This document shows positions 11,231 through 22,263 of a stretch of 64,000 nt of DNA, piece by piece (within the stretch, counting starts at the first letter, position 1; each line of letters begins with the position of its first letter). The position numbers and the translations under genes were made by a program. Source of the stretch: Nyssa sinensis (Eukaryota > Streptophyta > Magnoliopsida > Cornales > Nyssaceae); contig CM018041.1 in assembly GCA_008638375.1 (NCBI GenBank), forward strand, positions 11,090,846 to 11,154,845, in the 5' to 3' direction. Below the pieces are notes generated by a model that ran no database searches, was not told the origin of the DNA, and worked only from the letters and a program-made list of their open reading frames with translations.

Positions 11231-12639
11231 CACATAATTTGAACCAGGAATTCTTTTGCCATCCAGGACATTGATTTCATTTCATCTCCTCACCTGCCAG
11301 GCAATAAGGCTAAAAAAAAAGTCTTATAGCATAGTGGAAATCATGTAAAAAATTAAAAAAAGACATGAAGAGGGAACACACAAATTGAGAAATAACTCTT
11401 CGAAATACTAAAATAAATTTTCTGGAAACAGTTACTTGTCTCTAATCTTATTCGCTATAAGACAGTGAGCAGAAAACACCCGTAGAAAACTAGCATGACA
11501 TGGGAGTAACCGTCTAATTAGAAATCTACAGCTCCACCAACTTTAACTAGGACAAATACCAATCAACCACAATGCACTTAATTCCTAAACCGAAGATCCT
11601 AATCAACCCAATGAGGACATAAATGCTTTCTAATTATACTCAAGATAGATGTTGATTTCAACATGGATTTGGGTCAAAAATCATGTAACAGTGAAAAATT
11701 ACAGTAGTGCTCATGTATTTAGTGGACCATCCACTGCCCACTCTTACCATCATAAATCATCACTAGAGAAAAATCAGGACATTTTAGTTTGCTCTTTCTT
11801 AATTCAATCATTGAACAATAAGAACTCGTATATATGAGTACACTTTTGAATACTCTTCACACAATTAGTTTCTGGTATGGCAACCACCAATTATGAAAAA
11901 GGAGGACCTGTAACAACAAAGTGCTAACTATTACTTTTTCAACTTAGAAGGTACGAAAATGAAACTTTTATATTCATTTTGTAATTCAGTTCAAGAAAAG
12001 AATAATAAATTGGAACAATCTATAAACAGTCATATGTGATTCATCTAACAGTCCATTGCTTGGATATGTACCTGGTATTTGGACTTCCATATCTCCCATA
12101 TCCTAATTCATTGATTCCATTAGCTTTGAAAGCGTTAGGGATGATAGCCAGTAATGTCTTAATGCCACTACTATTTTGAAACCATAAAAAATTAAGCACA
12201 ACCATCTATGCTCAAGGCCCCATTCTATGGAAATTCACTGCATAGCATTATTTGTTCTAAGGACTTGAACAGAGTCAACTTCGCCATATAATCTATCATG
12301 CATATCCAACACTGTTACGTCCAGTCACATGCCAAATGTGCTTAGTCATGTCATGGCAATCACCAAAATCTAAAAGTAGATGTGTATAGTGGTACTCGAG
12401 CTGATATTTGTAAATTCCAAATGCAATAACCAATCCCATTATGAATACCTGCTCCTCAACATCATTTTCCATTTGAAGGATTCAATTGGCGAAAGGCACA
12501 TAACCAGTGAGTTTGATTTCATCTCCCTGTGGCTCAAGGAAAGCATAGTTCGATTTGGATGCATAATGGATCATGCTTTTGGGGTAGAAAGTGTGGTGCG
12601 CATTTCACAGCTCCAATACAGAGCTGCCAGTGGTACTGT

Positions 12640-12800
12640 AAAGCCTTTGAATCACCACCAGTTGTTAGGCTTGAGTGGTATCTCCGGTCACTTCTAAAAG
12701 GGGAGGTGCAAGGTTCCAGTCCTGCACTGGACGTAGGTGAGTATGTCTTACTTATCAGTGTATACACATTACATAGTACTTGAATCTCCACCATTCTTCT
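12640..12800 (+). mobile_element. Possible tRNA-derived SINE
   Basis: A tRNA-like pol III promoter layout is visible. An A-box-like GGCTTGAGTGGTATC (about 12668) is followed about 45 bases later by a B-box-like GGTTCCAGTCC (about 12712-12722; canonical GGTTCGANTCC). A paralogous copy sits at 27738-27890 in unit 2. No clear A- or T-tail or target duplication was resolved, so the boundaries are approximate. Confidence 0.4.
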
Positions 12801-13332
12801 CACTTTGGCCTATCATGTCTCAAATTGTAGTCATGGCAAATACATAGGCAAGTAATACATGGTATCCACATTTGTGCAAAAACAAACATCATGGCATTAC
12901 AGAACGGTCTTATCCTGCTAAATTCAAATATTGGGGCAACTATATCGACTTTCCTTGTGACAATGTAAAGCTTCTATAACAATAACATTCATGGGTTCAA
13001 CTCCTACGCTACCAATTCCTTATAATCACTACTCTGGAAAGAGTCATCAGCTAATGAATTCTGAAACTACATTCCTGCAATAATCATCCATTAATCAAGT
13101 TGCTCCCAGGCAACGCAATCCCTAGAACGAAATGAAATACCATCTTCACAAACCCATTATGAGGTACCCACCAGAAAGATCGTGTTCCCAAAAATAAAAA
13201 ATAAAAATATCAAGTTCCTTTCAGGCATTTAATCGAACATTTTGTATACTTCATCAATTAATCTAGTAATGGAAGATGCTTGTTGATAACTCCAGTCAAT
13301 ATAAACACATTCGAAGCACAACCATTGAAAAG

Positions 13333-13653
13333 TCAACTAAATACGACCCCTACATTCATGGATGGACACAGTTTGACAGCAATAGCTAATTCAGGTCCTC
13401 TGGGACACTCTGAAGGACAAGTAGAAATGAAATCGGAGAGACGGGTGGTTTTGCGGAGACGAAGAGCCAGTGAAGTATGCTCCATCTCCTCTGAAAAACA
13501 AGTGTCCCACATCGAGTGGATAAAACATACACTAGCCACCAGCATCACTATATTAACCAAGCACCTCATCTCAATCAACTTACGGAGCCGTGTGTTGAGC
13601 ACAAAGCGAACTATTCTTTCGCCTTTTACTAAAGAATACCGTGTGCGCGTCAC
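13333..13653 (-). CDS. Unrecognised ORF, possible small secreted protein
   Basis: The frame is 106 codons. An internal Met (MRCLVNIVMLVASVCFIHS, beginning near 13569) gives a 78-residue product with a convincing N-terminal hydrophobic segment that could be a signal peptide. Two cysteines lie in an STCPSECP segment. A near-identical copy lies at 28430-28657 in unit 2, where this Met is lost. I recognise no family; it may be one exon of a gene, since a GTAGGG donor-like site lies near its end. Confidence 0.25.
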   Translation of the reverse strand: MTRTRYSLVKGERIVRFVLNTRLRKLIEMRCLVNIVMLVASVCFIHSMWDTCFSEEMEHTSLALRLRKTTRLSDFISTCPSECPRGPELAIAVKLCPSMNVGVVFS

Positions 13654-14119
13654 ATAAAAGCGGCATACGCCTATTTTTGGAGGGAGTTTCCTATTTAGAG
13701 ACTTCCTAAAATTTTAGTTCAAAGATAAATTTGCTTGTTTTGAGATTAAGATAATGCATATATATATATATATTCATAAGAATATGGAGTCATCGTGCTC
13801 TTTAAAGCATTATGGCATCACACTCTGTGGGCAGACTCATCACCAGCTTATATGATTCAAGCCCAATTGAAACATTCTTTCTTCTTTTGTTGCGGGGATT
13901 ATTATTTGAAGATAAATAGCAGGTCATGAAATCTTTTTGGTCTTTCCAATGTCTCAATGTTTTCATACGAGCTCAACTTGGTGTTTCAGTTGTACTTCTC
14001 CAACTCTACCCATCAACAACATTAAACAAATTCTGTAACAATAATAGCTCTATTGTATTTGCATCAGCAGAAACAGTTTGGTTCCTATTCCCAGTGGCTC
14101 ATTTTGCATGTTACTGTGT

Positions 14120-14385
14120 ATTGTCACACGTAGTATTTATACCTATACTATACAACTATACTCTGGCATATTCTTGGAATATGTCAGTATCATTCCTTGG
14201 AATATGCCAATATTATTCCCTATTGTATACTTATATATGCCAATATTATTCCCTATTGTATACTTATATATAAGCCCCTCTTGTACATGTAATAGACACA
14301 GTGAATATATAAGTTTCTAACCCATTCTCTCTCTCACTCTCTGTCTTTATTATTCTAACACGGTATTAAAGCTAGGTTGGGCTTT
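14120..14385 (+). repeat. Degenerate LTR end plus primer-site-like sequence
   Basis: A stretch resembling the R-U5 part of a copia LTR (TATATAAGCCCCTCTTGTACATG, CT-rich leader) ends in TTATTATTCTAACA. It is followed by CGGTATTAAAGC, and in the unit 2 copy (30560-30830) by TGGTATTAAAGCC, resembling the tRNA-Met primer site. No pol region follows. Positions 14205-14272 hold two tandem copies of a 33-bp GCCAATATTATTCCCTATTG repeat in this unit. Confidence 0.4.
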
Positions 14386-15814
14386 GCCGCAGCCAATCTG
14401 TAGGTCGCTAAGGTCAAGGGAGTATATTGGATTGTCCTCAACGATACAATCTGTCTTTATTATTCTAATATTGCAAATCCTGCAATAACTGTATGTCACA
14501 AATATATTTTTGTTCAAAATATCCTTATGAAATCGACTACACATGATTTTTCCTTTATCTGAATCCATCAGCAACAGACTGAGACATCTGTGTGCATATA
14601 TCACAAGCAGATAAGCCACAAACATTTGCATATAACACAAGCATCTAAAGGGTCTGAAATTCACAGAATGATGACCACAGAGAACAAAGGTAACATTACT
14701 AAAAGTTCGATCTTATATGCGGTATGGTCTTTTAACTATTTGATGTTTTAGGAACTAGAAAAAAAATAGTTGAAATGAATGAAAACTCAATCTGTAAATT
14801 ATCTAATAGTTAATACACTTTACATCATATAAGTTCGAAAATATTGTAACATTACCAAGAAAAAAAAAAATTCTTTCACCTTTTCATTGTTTTTGGAGGA
14901 GGGTTTCCTGCAGAAGTTACTTCCTCCATAGACGCCGATTTTTTTTTTTTTTTTTAAAATTCTCTGTACCCCTTTGATAAATGTCCATATATCTTCTGCA
15001 TTGATAATGGATGAGGTAGCTTCATTTCTATTGCAGCTCTGGAAATTAGTAATTAGTACCAAATTTTGTCTATGAAAACAACTACAATCAACAGAGACAC
15101 ATTAGATTATTAAAATCAACTTAGCATTAAACTCTTTTCTCGTTCCAATGTTTCATTTATCCTCGCAAGTTCAATAAATAAATCTTATTTACCAACAAGA
15201 GTCCATCAAAAACCATGTTGCTTTGTCACTCCAATTAGGCAACTTGCAGGAAGAATTTCTTATTTTTAATCACATTGAATAATAAAATAAACATGCTGAC
15301 AACAACTCCAATTATTGGGTCTATAGTTTAGAGGTTAGTGTGGTGTTGAGAAGGAAAAAAAAAGTTCAATGGTAAAGTAGTACAAGTGTTTTTTTTATGA
15401 TCATTCAAATCTAATTTAGACATGTGACAAATATTTTAAATTAAAGTATCAATATAACATTATTTATGTTACATATTTAAATTTAATTTACAAGACGATG
15501 AAGAAACTCTCGTGAAAATGTACGCCCAATTTCTACCTTAAACCTAGTGATTTTAGCATCCAATTTCAAGAAGTAGTTAATTTCCTTTTATTCCATTTAA
15601 TTTTTCTTTATGCATTTACTTTTCTGTTTGATTTAATCAATTTCTAGCATAGTTCTCTTTTATTTTACATTTTCAAATTAGATAGGCGTTGGAAAATGAG
15701 AAGAAAGAATAACATTAATAATGAATGAGAAGAGATGAGAATGTGATTTTTTTTTTTTTTTATATATTTGGATAACTCATGAGAAAGAAAAGAAAATAAA
15801 AACTCATGTTTAAA

Positions 15815-16215
15815 AAATAGGGGTAAAACGGGTAATGTTCTTTTTCTCTTTTTTCTCCTTATTTTTTAAACTAATAAAAAAATCAATTTTATACTCTTTT
15901 TTTCTTTTCTTCAAACTAAGAATAAAATTAGAATTCACACGTTTAAAAAATAGGGGTAAAATGGGTAATGTTCTTTTACTCTATTTTTTAATCCAAAAAA
16001 AAAAAGGATTTCTACTCTCCTTTCTTCTTTTCTTCAAACTCTTCAATCCAAGCGGCCTGTTACATGGTTGAAATTGTGTTTCTTGGCCTTTCCCTCAATC
16101 TACTATATCCTCTCCTTCTTCCTTCTTTTGCTCCAACTCTTTCAATTCAAATGGTCTGTTAAATAGTTGAATTTGTGTTTCTAGGCCTCAGCTCAATCTA
16201 CTATATCACCACCAC
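15815..16215. repeat. Short tandem duplications at the unit 1/unit 2 boundary
   Basis: Two copies of a segment containing TTTAAAAAATAGGGGTAAAA-GGGTAATGTTCTTTT lie at about 15815-15870 and 15942-15992. Two copies of a segment containing AAATAGTTGAA-TTGTGTTTCT-GGCCT-CTCAATCTACTATATC lie at about 16055-16110 and 16160-16210. The unit boundary falls inside these repeats, which fits unequal exchange. Confidence 0.6.
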
Positions 16216-17295
16216 GCGGTGACGCGGTCCAATGCAAGATTCTAAACGGATTGAATTTGGATTGTATTAATAAAATAATAATATATATATATATTAATTT
16301 AAGAGAATTTTATATTTTAATATATTAAAAAAATATAAAAATTTATTTTGATAGAATATATAAAAAAATTATATATATATTATATTTAATTTGATTAGTT
16401 TATTGAAAGGTCGGATTAGATCATTGAATAAAATTATTCGAAATCAGATTCAAATTAAGATCCAATCAATTCGCGGTCCTGGTCCAATGACATCACCTTT
16501 AGTAAGAGGGTTTGAGACAAAAATTAAATTGCATCCTGATTTGTTTTGACTAGTTGCCACTTTTTAGAAATAGGGCAAACAAGAAAGTCTTCATGAGGGA
16601 GAAAGGAAAGAGGAATCCAGAGGAAATTGGTGGCAATCTGGAGAAAGGAATATGCTCAAAATGAGAATATCTGTTGGAGGATAAAATTATACCCCAGGAA
16701 TTGTTTTTTCACCCAGGATGTTGATCTCATTTCCTCTCTCTTCTGTACAACCAAATAAGATACTTTTCTAGGTCTAGGAAGCTTTGGAATAGACACTCTC
16801 CCTGAGCAGTTGCATTATTTACATCTCTTAATTTGGGAAGCAGTGGAGCCGCTTTTGAAACCAACGACTTCATGTACCGGCAAATTATGGAATTATAATT
16901 AGGGGACGAAATGAAAGTACATGATTATTTAAATGAGTTGTGAGAGGATGCAGTTTGAAAGAATATAATTCGGGTTAATTATGAATGTTTGGGTTAGGTC
17001 TTAAATGATTTTGTAATATTTAAATGAACTATTAAAAAATCATGTAACAGTGAAAAATTACAAGTAGTGCTCATGTATTTAGTGGACCATCCACTTGCCA
17101 CTCTTACCATCTTAAATCATCACTAGAGAAAAATCAGAACATTTTAATTTGCTCTTTCTTAATTCAATCATTGAACAAGGTGTTACTTATGCCAATTGCC
17201 AAACCATAAGAATTCGTATATGAGTACACTTTTGAATGCTCTTCACACAATTAGTTTCTGGTATGGCAACCATGACACCAATTATGAAAAAGGAG
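16165..17295. repeat. Tandem array unit 2, left part
   Basis: Paralogous to about 10560-11904. Relative to unit 1 it has about 270 extra bases (16216-16488) and lacks the 10915-11230 MITE. It ends at ATTATGAAAAAGGAG, where the large insert begins; the unit resumes at 27584. Confidence 0.75.
17286..17295. repeat. 10-bp target-site duplication, left copy
   Basis: GAAAAAGGAG is repeated at 27584-27593. The uninterrupted paralogous site in unit 1 (11895-11904) has one copy, flanked by the left and right context seen here. Confidence 0.75.
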
Positions 17296-17445
17296 AATTT
17301 TTTACCAAAATAATGCTATTTTCAAACTTTATTACCAGAATAGAGTTGTTCTCAACTTATTTACCAAAATAATGCCGTTTGAGAAATCGTCTTTTCAAAA
17401 GACGATTTTCATGTTTCTAAATATGGCAAAACAATCGTGTTTCTG
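17296..17445 (+). repeat. Left terminal region of the large MULE
   Basis: Two tandem TTTACCAAAATAATGC blocks (about 17302 and 17360) are followed by an ATCGTCTTTTCAAAAGACGAT palindrome at about 17386-17407. The same block order occurs inverted at the right end. Confidence 0.6.
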
Positions 17446-17765
17446 AATTGGGCAAACCAACAAACCGCATCTCTCTCATATCTCTCAACAGCGATCGTCG
17501 ACCCTCGTCTTGCCTCTACCTCTCTTCACCGACCATCGTGACATATCTCTCAACCTCTCTTCACCTACCGTCGTCTCTCTCTATCTCTCAACCTCTCTTC
17601 ACCGACTGTCACTGTTGCCATCGCCGACGTTCGTGGATCATTCCGACGTTGACATCACCGACTTTTTCTCTCGGCTCCGGCACCGACCATTGCATCCAAG
17701 TCCTCTCTCTCATCACTTGTCTCTCTCGGCGCAGTAATCTCATCAGATCTGAGGTAAATGTTTTT
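17445..17765 (+). other. CT-rich leader-like sequence, possible captured 5' exon
   Basis: This stretch has repeated CTCTCTTCACCGACC/TCTCTCAACC motifs, low A+T and no stop in one frame for 114 codons. It ends near a donor-like GAG/GTAAAT at 17752. It resembles a plant 5' untranslated exon more than a protein. No family is recognised. Confidence 0.3.
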
Positions 17766-18629
17766 TTTTTCAGATCTGTGTTTTTTTTTTAGATCTTCGC
17801 CCCTTTATCTATACATAATCCTCATTTTCCAAGCACATTCAGTTTTTTTCCCCCCTTTTTTTATTAATGTCTTGAATGGACCAATTTGTGGTTTAGGTAA
17901 TGCACTTATATATAGATATATATATATATATATATATATCTGTATGGAGATAAATTGATTCTATATATATATTCCCTCGACTCAACGCACCATGTATTGA
18001 GCAGAACTTTGTTGAAGATGATTTTTTGACATTTATCTCTACTTAGCCTTAGAATTCATGATGATGTTTCTCTGCATGTTAGTACTAGTTGGCAATGTTT
18101 AGGCTATTCTCCTTTTATCTTGAAAATTCCTAACACGTGATATGGAGCAAATGTATCAGTAAACAACAAAATTTGTTGCTGAATCTGATTTATCTCTACT
18201 CTGGAACTGTTTTAGACTAGCCTAATTGAGATTGGATTGATTTGTTGATCGGCCCTACAAACAAGAGGATTACATTATTGATTGATTCTGGTTCCCTAGT
18301 TCAGCCAAATCAAATTGAGTGAACTGCTTCACAGACTCAAAAGTTTTACATCTGATTTAGCTATGTAGGACCTGCCCATCTTTTTGTGTTTGCAAGCAAT
18401 AAAAAGAAACTGCAAAACCCATTTAAAAAGGTTTGCTGTTTTGAAACTGGGAAGCCGTATAAAATCATGATATAGGTGGTAAGTGATGAATTCTACATGC
18501 TTTATGCTATGAAACAAGCTTGTTGGTTGTGTATTTAGTGAAAACTATCTTTGGGGATTGCTCTATTCTTGTAGTTGCAGGCCGTGGTCTTTCATGGTGC
18601 TCAATAGTCCTAGTGTTTTTCAGATCTGT

Positions 18630-18675
<46 letters not shown>

Positions 18676-18790
18676 TCTGTGTTTTTTTTTAGATCTTCCC
18701 CCCTTTATCTATACATAATCCTCATTTTCCAAGCACATTCAGTTTCCCCCCCCCCCCTTTTTTATTAATGTCTTCAATGGACCAATTTTC
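17765..18790. repeat. Diverged direct repeat of about 120 bp with long T tracts
   Basis: The segment at 17770-17885 (TCAGATCTGTG, T run, AGATCTTCGCCC, then ATCCTCATTTTCCAAGCACA) recurs at 18619-18785. The second copy carries an uninterrupted run of about 40 T. Both lie inside the large insert. Confidence 0.7.
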
Positions 18791-21520
18791 CGATCTCTCG
18801 TCTTGCAAGTCACCCCAGCTTCTAAGTTTGAGCATTTAGTAGTTGTCTAAGTCACAATTTGGACCACATTTAGAAAAGCCTATTTGTCAGTTGTACTATT
18901 TAGTCCCAAGTTTGGAAATGGCCTAATTTCGTCCCAACTTTTATACACACACATACGTATGGATGATTGTAAAATTAATTTCAATAGACAATAACAATTT
19001 GATGGTATTGGTCAGTAATATGGGATAAAACTTATATTGAATATGGTTGAATTTAAAATATGAAAAACTTGACCATTGTTGCTGGACTCTTATTTGCTCA
19101 TTTTCAAATAGTTGCATGCATTTCATGACCTTTTTTCCCCTTTGTTTGCAAGAGATTAGCTCACAAGATAAAATTTGGAGAGTAGGTATATTCAATGGAG
19201 CTTTTTTATTTTATTTTTTATTTTTTGGGATAGGAACTGATTTAGGAAAAAGATGGGGTTATCTCATTTATTTTTTTAAACATGCCGTTACATTTAGTTA
19301 TCTCATTTATTTTGCAGTTACCCATAGAAAGTAAAGACATGCCAAGGACACCCAAAAAAAACCAAACGTGTTGTTCCCTTGATATGATAGAATAAATAGA
19401 TTTTAAGGTTAAGGTTTTGATGTAGAACGATTTCATGTTGGAAGTTATGTTGAAGTTATCTTCAAGTTCTGATTCTTTTTTCACTCTCATTGAATTAATT
19501 ATTTCTAGATTTTTGTTTACTGTTTGTATTTTTCTATAATTCATTTCATGTTATCTGTTGTAGACACACTGTTTGTATTGGTGGTATATGTAAAGCATGA
19601 GTGGTGTTCTATGGTAGGACAGACATTTAGATAGATGTGGCCTACACACATTTCTCAATCCATTTAACATAAATACACATTGTGAAAACCTCAATTGGAT
19701 ATCTTGAACTATTATTGTGGCTGTTAGAATATTGTCGTTTGAATGGGTTCCATGTCAATAGCTTGGAGGGTCCATTAAGTTAGGCATTGGTATTGGTGAG
19801 ATTTGTTGAACTTGTATGCAAGGGCGGTGCTTCATATACTTGCCCCCCCCCCCCCCAAAGATCATTCACCATGAAATTGTTCATGGTGGTAAAAGGGCTT
19901 CCGTGGCATCCATAAAAAAAATTGCATAATTTCACTTTGATCTCCCCTATCTTATAAATAAATTTGATTCCCATCCCAAAATTATTTCTTTTGGTATCCA
20001 TAACTCCAAATAAATTTTATCCATATGAAATTGTATCATCAAATTATTAAGATGTTATAAGGGAAAAATTAGAACCTTTGATTCCTCCGTTTCTTACAAT
20101 TTACAACTATACACAAGATGAACACCATTACTTTGATACTCAACTCTGCACTTGTTTGGTAGAATTTTAATTTCTTTAAAATGGCATAAACCTTTTAAAG
20201 TAAACAGGACAATGATTGTTTGCATAAAGCAACAGCTGACCAATTTAAGTAGGGCATTGGCTTCTTTCCATCACGAAAGAAAAGTTCCAACAATGGACTT
20301 TATAGAAGAGTTCTAATGGTCCTTGGAAGAGATTCTCTCTACTTTCCCAAATGCATAGAATTGTTCTTTAAAAAAATGTAAATCAGTCCATAAATCTCTC
20401 TCTCTCTCTGTGTCTCAACTCAAAACAAATAGACAAAAAGATTTTAAACCCAAACTCCATTGTGAGTGTTTGAGATTACTTCCCCAAATGCATAGAAATG
20501 TAACAAAAAAAAAATCAATTTAGTTCGTAAATAGTACCTATGAGTTGTGAAAACTTGAATTAAGAGAGGAAAAATAATTGTGAAAAAATGTTGATTGAAT
20601 TAAGCTGTTGAATGTTTGAATGAATATATTTCATAAGTGATTATATGAAGTGGATACAAGTGGAGACACGTCACTCAAAATCAAATTCACTTAAAAGATG
20701 AAAAAAAAAAAAATTGGTTTGAAAGCGTCTTTTGGAAAGACACTTTTGAAAGAATGGTACTCCTTATCATCTATGTGAAATCAGATTGAAGAATGGTTTT
20801 TTGTTCTTTAAAGAATTTTTTTTTTAAGAAAAATAAAATACATAGTCCTAGGCAATCCTTTCTAGGTCAAAAGCTAATCAGTTCTATAAATATATATTAA
20901 TTCCCGTCTAAATTTCAAAGATGTTTTGCTCATGTTTGTGACTTTCACAACATTTTAGCTTATTGAATCTATGTTTGCTTAATTTCAAAAGATGTTGTTT
21001 TGCTTAATTTCAAAAATGTTCTTTGAACCATTTTAGCTTAGGACATTCAAAGATGGAGTTTGATCCCAACATACACTTATTTAGTTATTTCTAAATTTTG
21101 ATGCCTTGTATATTTTTATTTGAAGGTTAGAAATGGCTGGAATATCAATACCTGTATTATGTTATTGGGGAGGAAATATTTGTTATGGGGAACGAGGTAA
21201 TATATGGTATGATATGAATGCTCAAGGAAGCATTATGTTAAGGAGGGGAACAACTTATACTGAACTTTTGGCAAAGATGTATGATATCGCATAGGAAATA
21301 GCCTGGCTGTGGATGAGTCTAGAGGTGCTTGCATGTGTTCTCCTCACGTTTCATGCCTTATAGGAACTCTGATTAACAACTGAAACAAGTTCAAGTTCTA
21401 CAGCACTTTAACTGACCGTTTTTCATTCTAATAATATAATATGTAAATCCTTTTTGACTTGCCAGTTGGCAACCTGTCTGATAATGATTTTTATTTGTCC
21501 ATACACGTCAACACATTCGG
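18791..21520. other. Intron-like/AT-rich interior of the MULE, no gene recognised
   Basis: No frame with homology to a known family was seen. Features are a C run at 19841-19855 and a TIR-like fragment at about 20695-20760 (TTGAAAGCGTCTTTTGGAAAGACACTTTTG) oriented like the right end. The part just upstream of 21541 is consistent with an intron, ending in a TTTACAG/ATTTCAG acceptor. Confidence 0.4.
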
Positions 21521-21540
21521 TCTGATGTTTACAGATTTCA

Positions 21541-22263
21541 GTGGATTCGCTGGTGAAGAGAGCATACGAGAATTGGAATCAAGTTGTAGAAAATGATGGC
21601 AGAGTCCTAAACTCTTTATCTAACAGTAAGAAGGGAACAAGTGTCTCAGCTGCACCTATAGCCAACCACGACCATGTCATTGATCACTGTTCTACTACTA
21701 CACAAAACAAGTGCCAATATATCTCCTCAGAACTGAGCTCACAATGCCAAACCAAAAATAACAACTCATTGATCCCTCATTTGATTGAATTCCCATTCAT
21801 ACGATCTGATTCAATGGCAGAAATTGCATTAAATACCTCACAAGCAGCATTATCTGGCAGCATGGAATATGGGTCAATTGGAATGTCCACAATGGGTGGT
21901 TCTTATATTGTAGGAGAATGGTCTCGACCAAGGGATGATCAGGGATTAGAAGACCTTTTTACTGAGGAGATCCGGCTTAGGAGTTCAGAGATGTTAGAGA
22001 ATGATGACATGCAGAGGCTGCTAAAGACATTCAACATGGGTGGAGTTGGGGTGGGATCTGCTTTTGGCCATTCTGATGAGGCTTGTTACTCTCACAATGT
22101 TCCATATGAGCATCAGATGGATCGAACATATGGGTAGGAACGTGGCCGAAGTTCAGGAAAGGCTGTTGTGGGATGGCTTAAGTTGAAAGCTGCTCTGAGG
22201 TGGGGGATATTTATTAGGAAGAGAGCTGCAGAGAGGAGAGTTCAGCTTGTTGAGCTTGACTAA
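21541..22263 (+). pseudogene. CBP60 calmodulin-binding protein, C-terminal fragment
   Basis: The reading starts after an acceptor (TTTCAG) with DSLVKRAYENWNQVVE and continues through SGSMEYGSIGM, EWSRPRDDQGLEDLF and EEIRLRSSEMLENDDMQ, which are hallmarks of the plant CBP60 family. After an in-frame TAG at 22135-22137 the same frame continues with [25 protein letters not shown] and RAAERR, the conserved basic C-terminal region, and stops at TAA 22261-22263. The interrupting codon probably was CAG (Gln). CBP60 proteins are calmodulin-responsive, plant-specific transcription regulators of immunity and development. The conserved N-terminal DNA-binding half is absent. The piece lies inside the large Pack-MULE. 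Confidence 0.82.

Larger units (their letters stand above)
10560..16165. repeat. Tandem array unit 1 (about 5.6 kb)
   Basis: Long blocks recur in the same order downstream. Positions 10590-10800 match 16180-16680 and 33110-33535. Positions 11685-11905 match 17038-17297. Positions 11895-12029 match 27584-27716. Positions 12622-14040 match 27717-29152. Positions 14045-16160 match about 30520-33170. The copies differ by substitutions and several indels, so the duplication is not recent. The unit holds no intact recognisable gene; it contains a MITE, a SINE-like sequence, an unrecognised ORF and an LTR-like remnant, listed separately. Confidence 0.8.

Noticed and set aside
12534..12803. Minus-strand 89-codon ORF and overlapping plus-strand ORFs
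   Set aside because: They lie over the SINE-like sequence and flanks; no protein family motif, and the second array copy breaks the frame.
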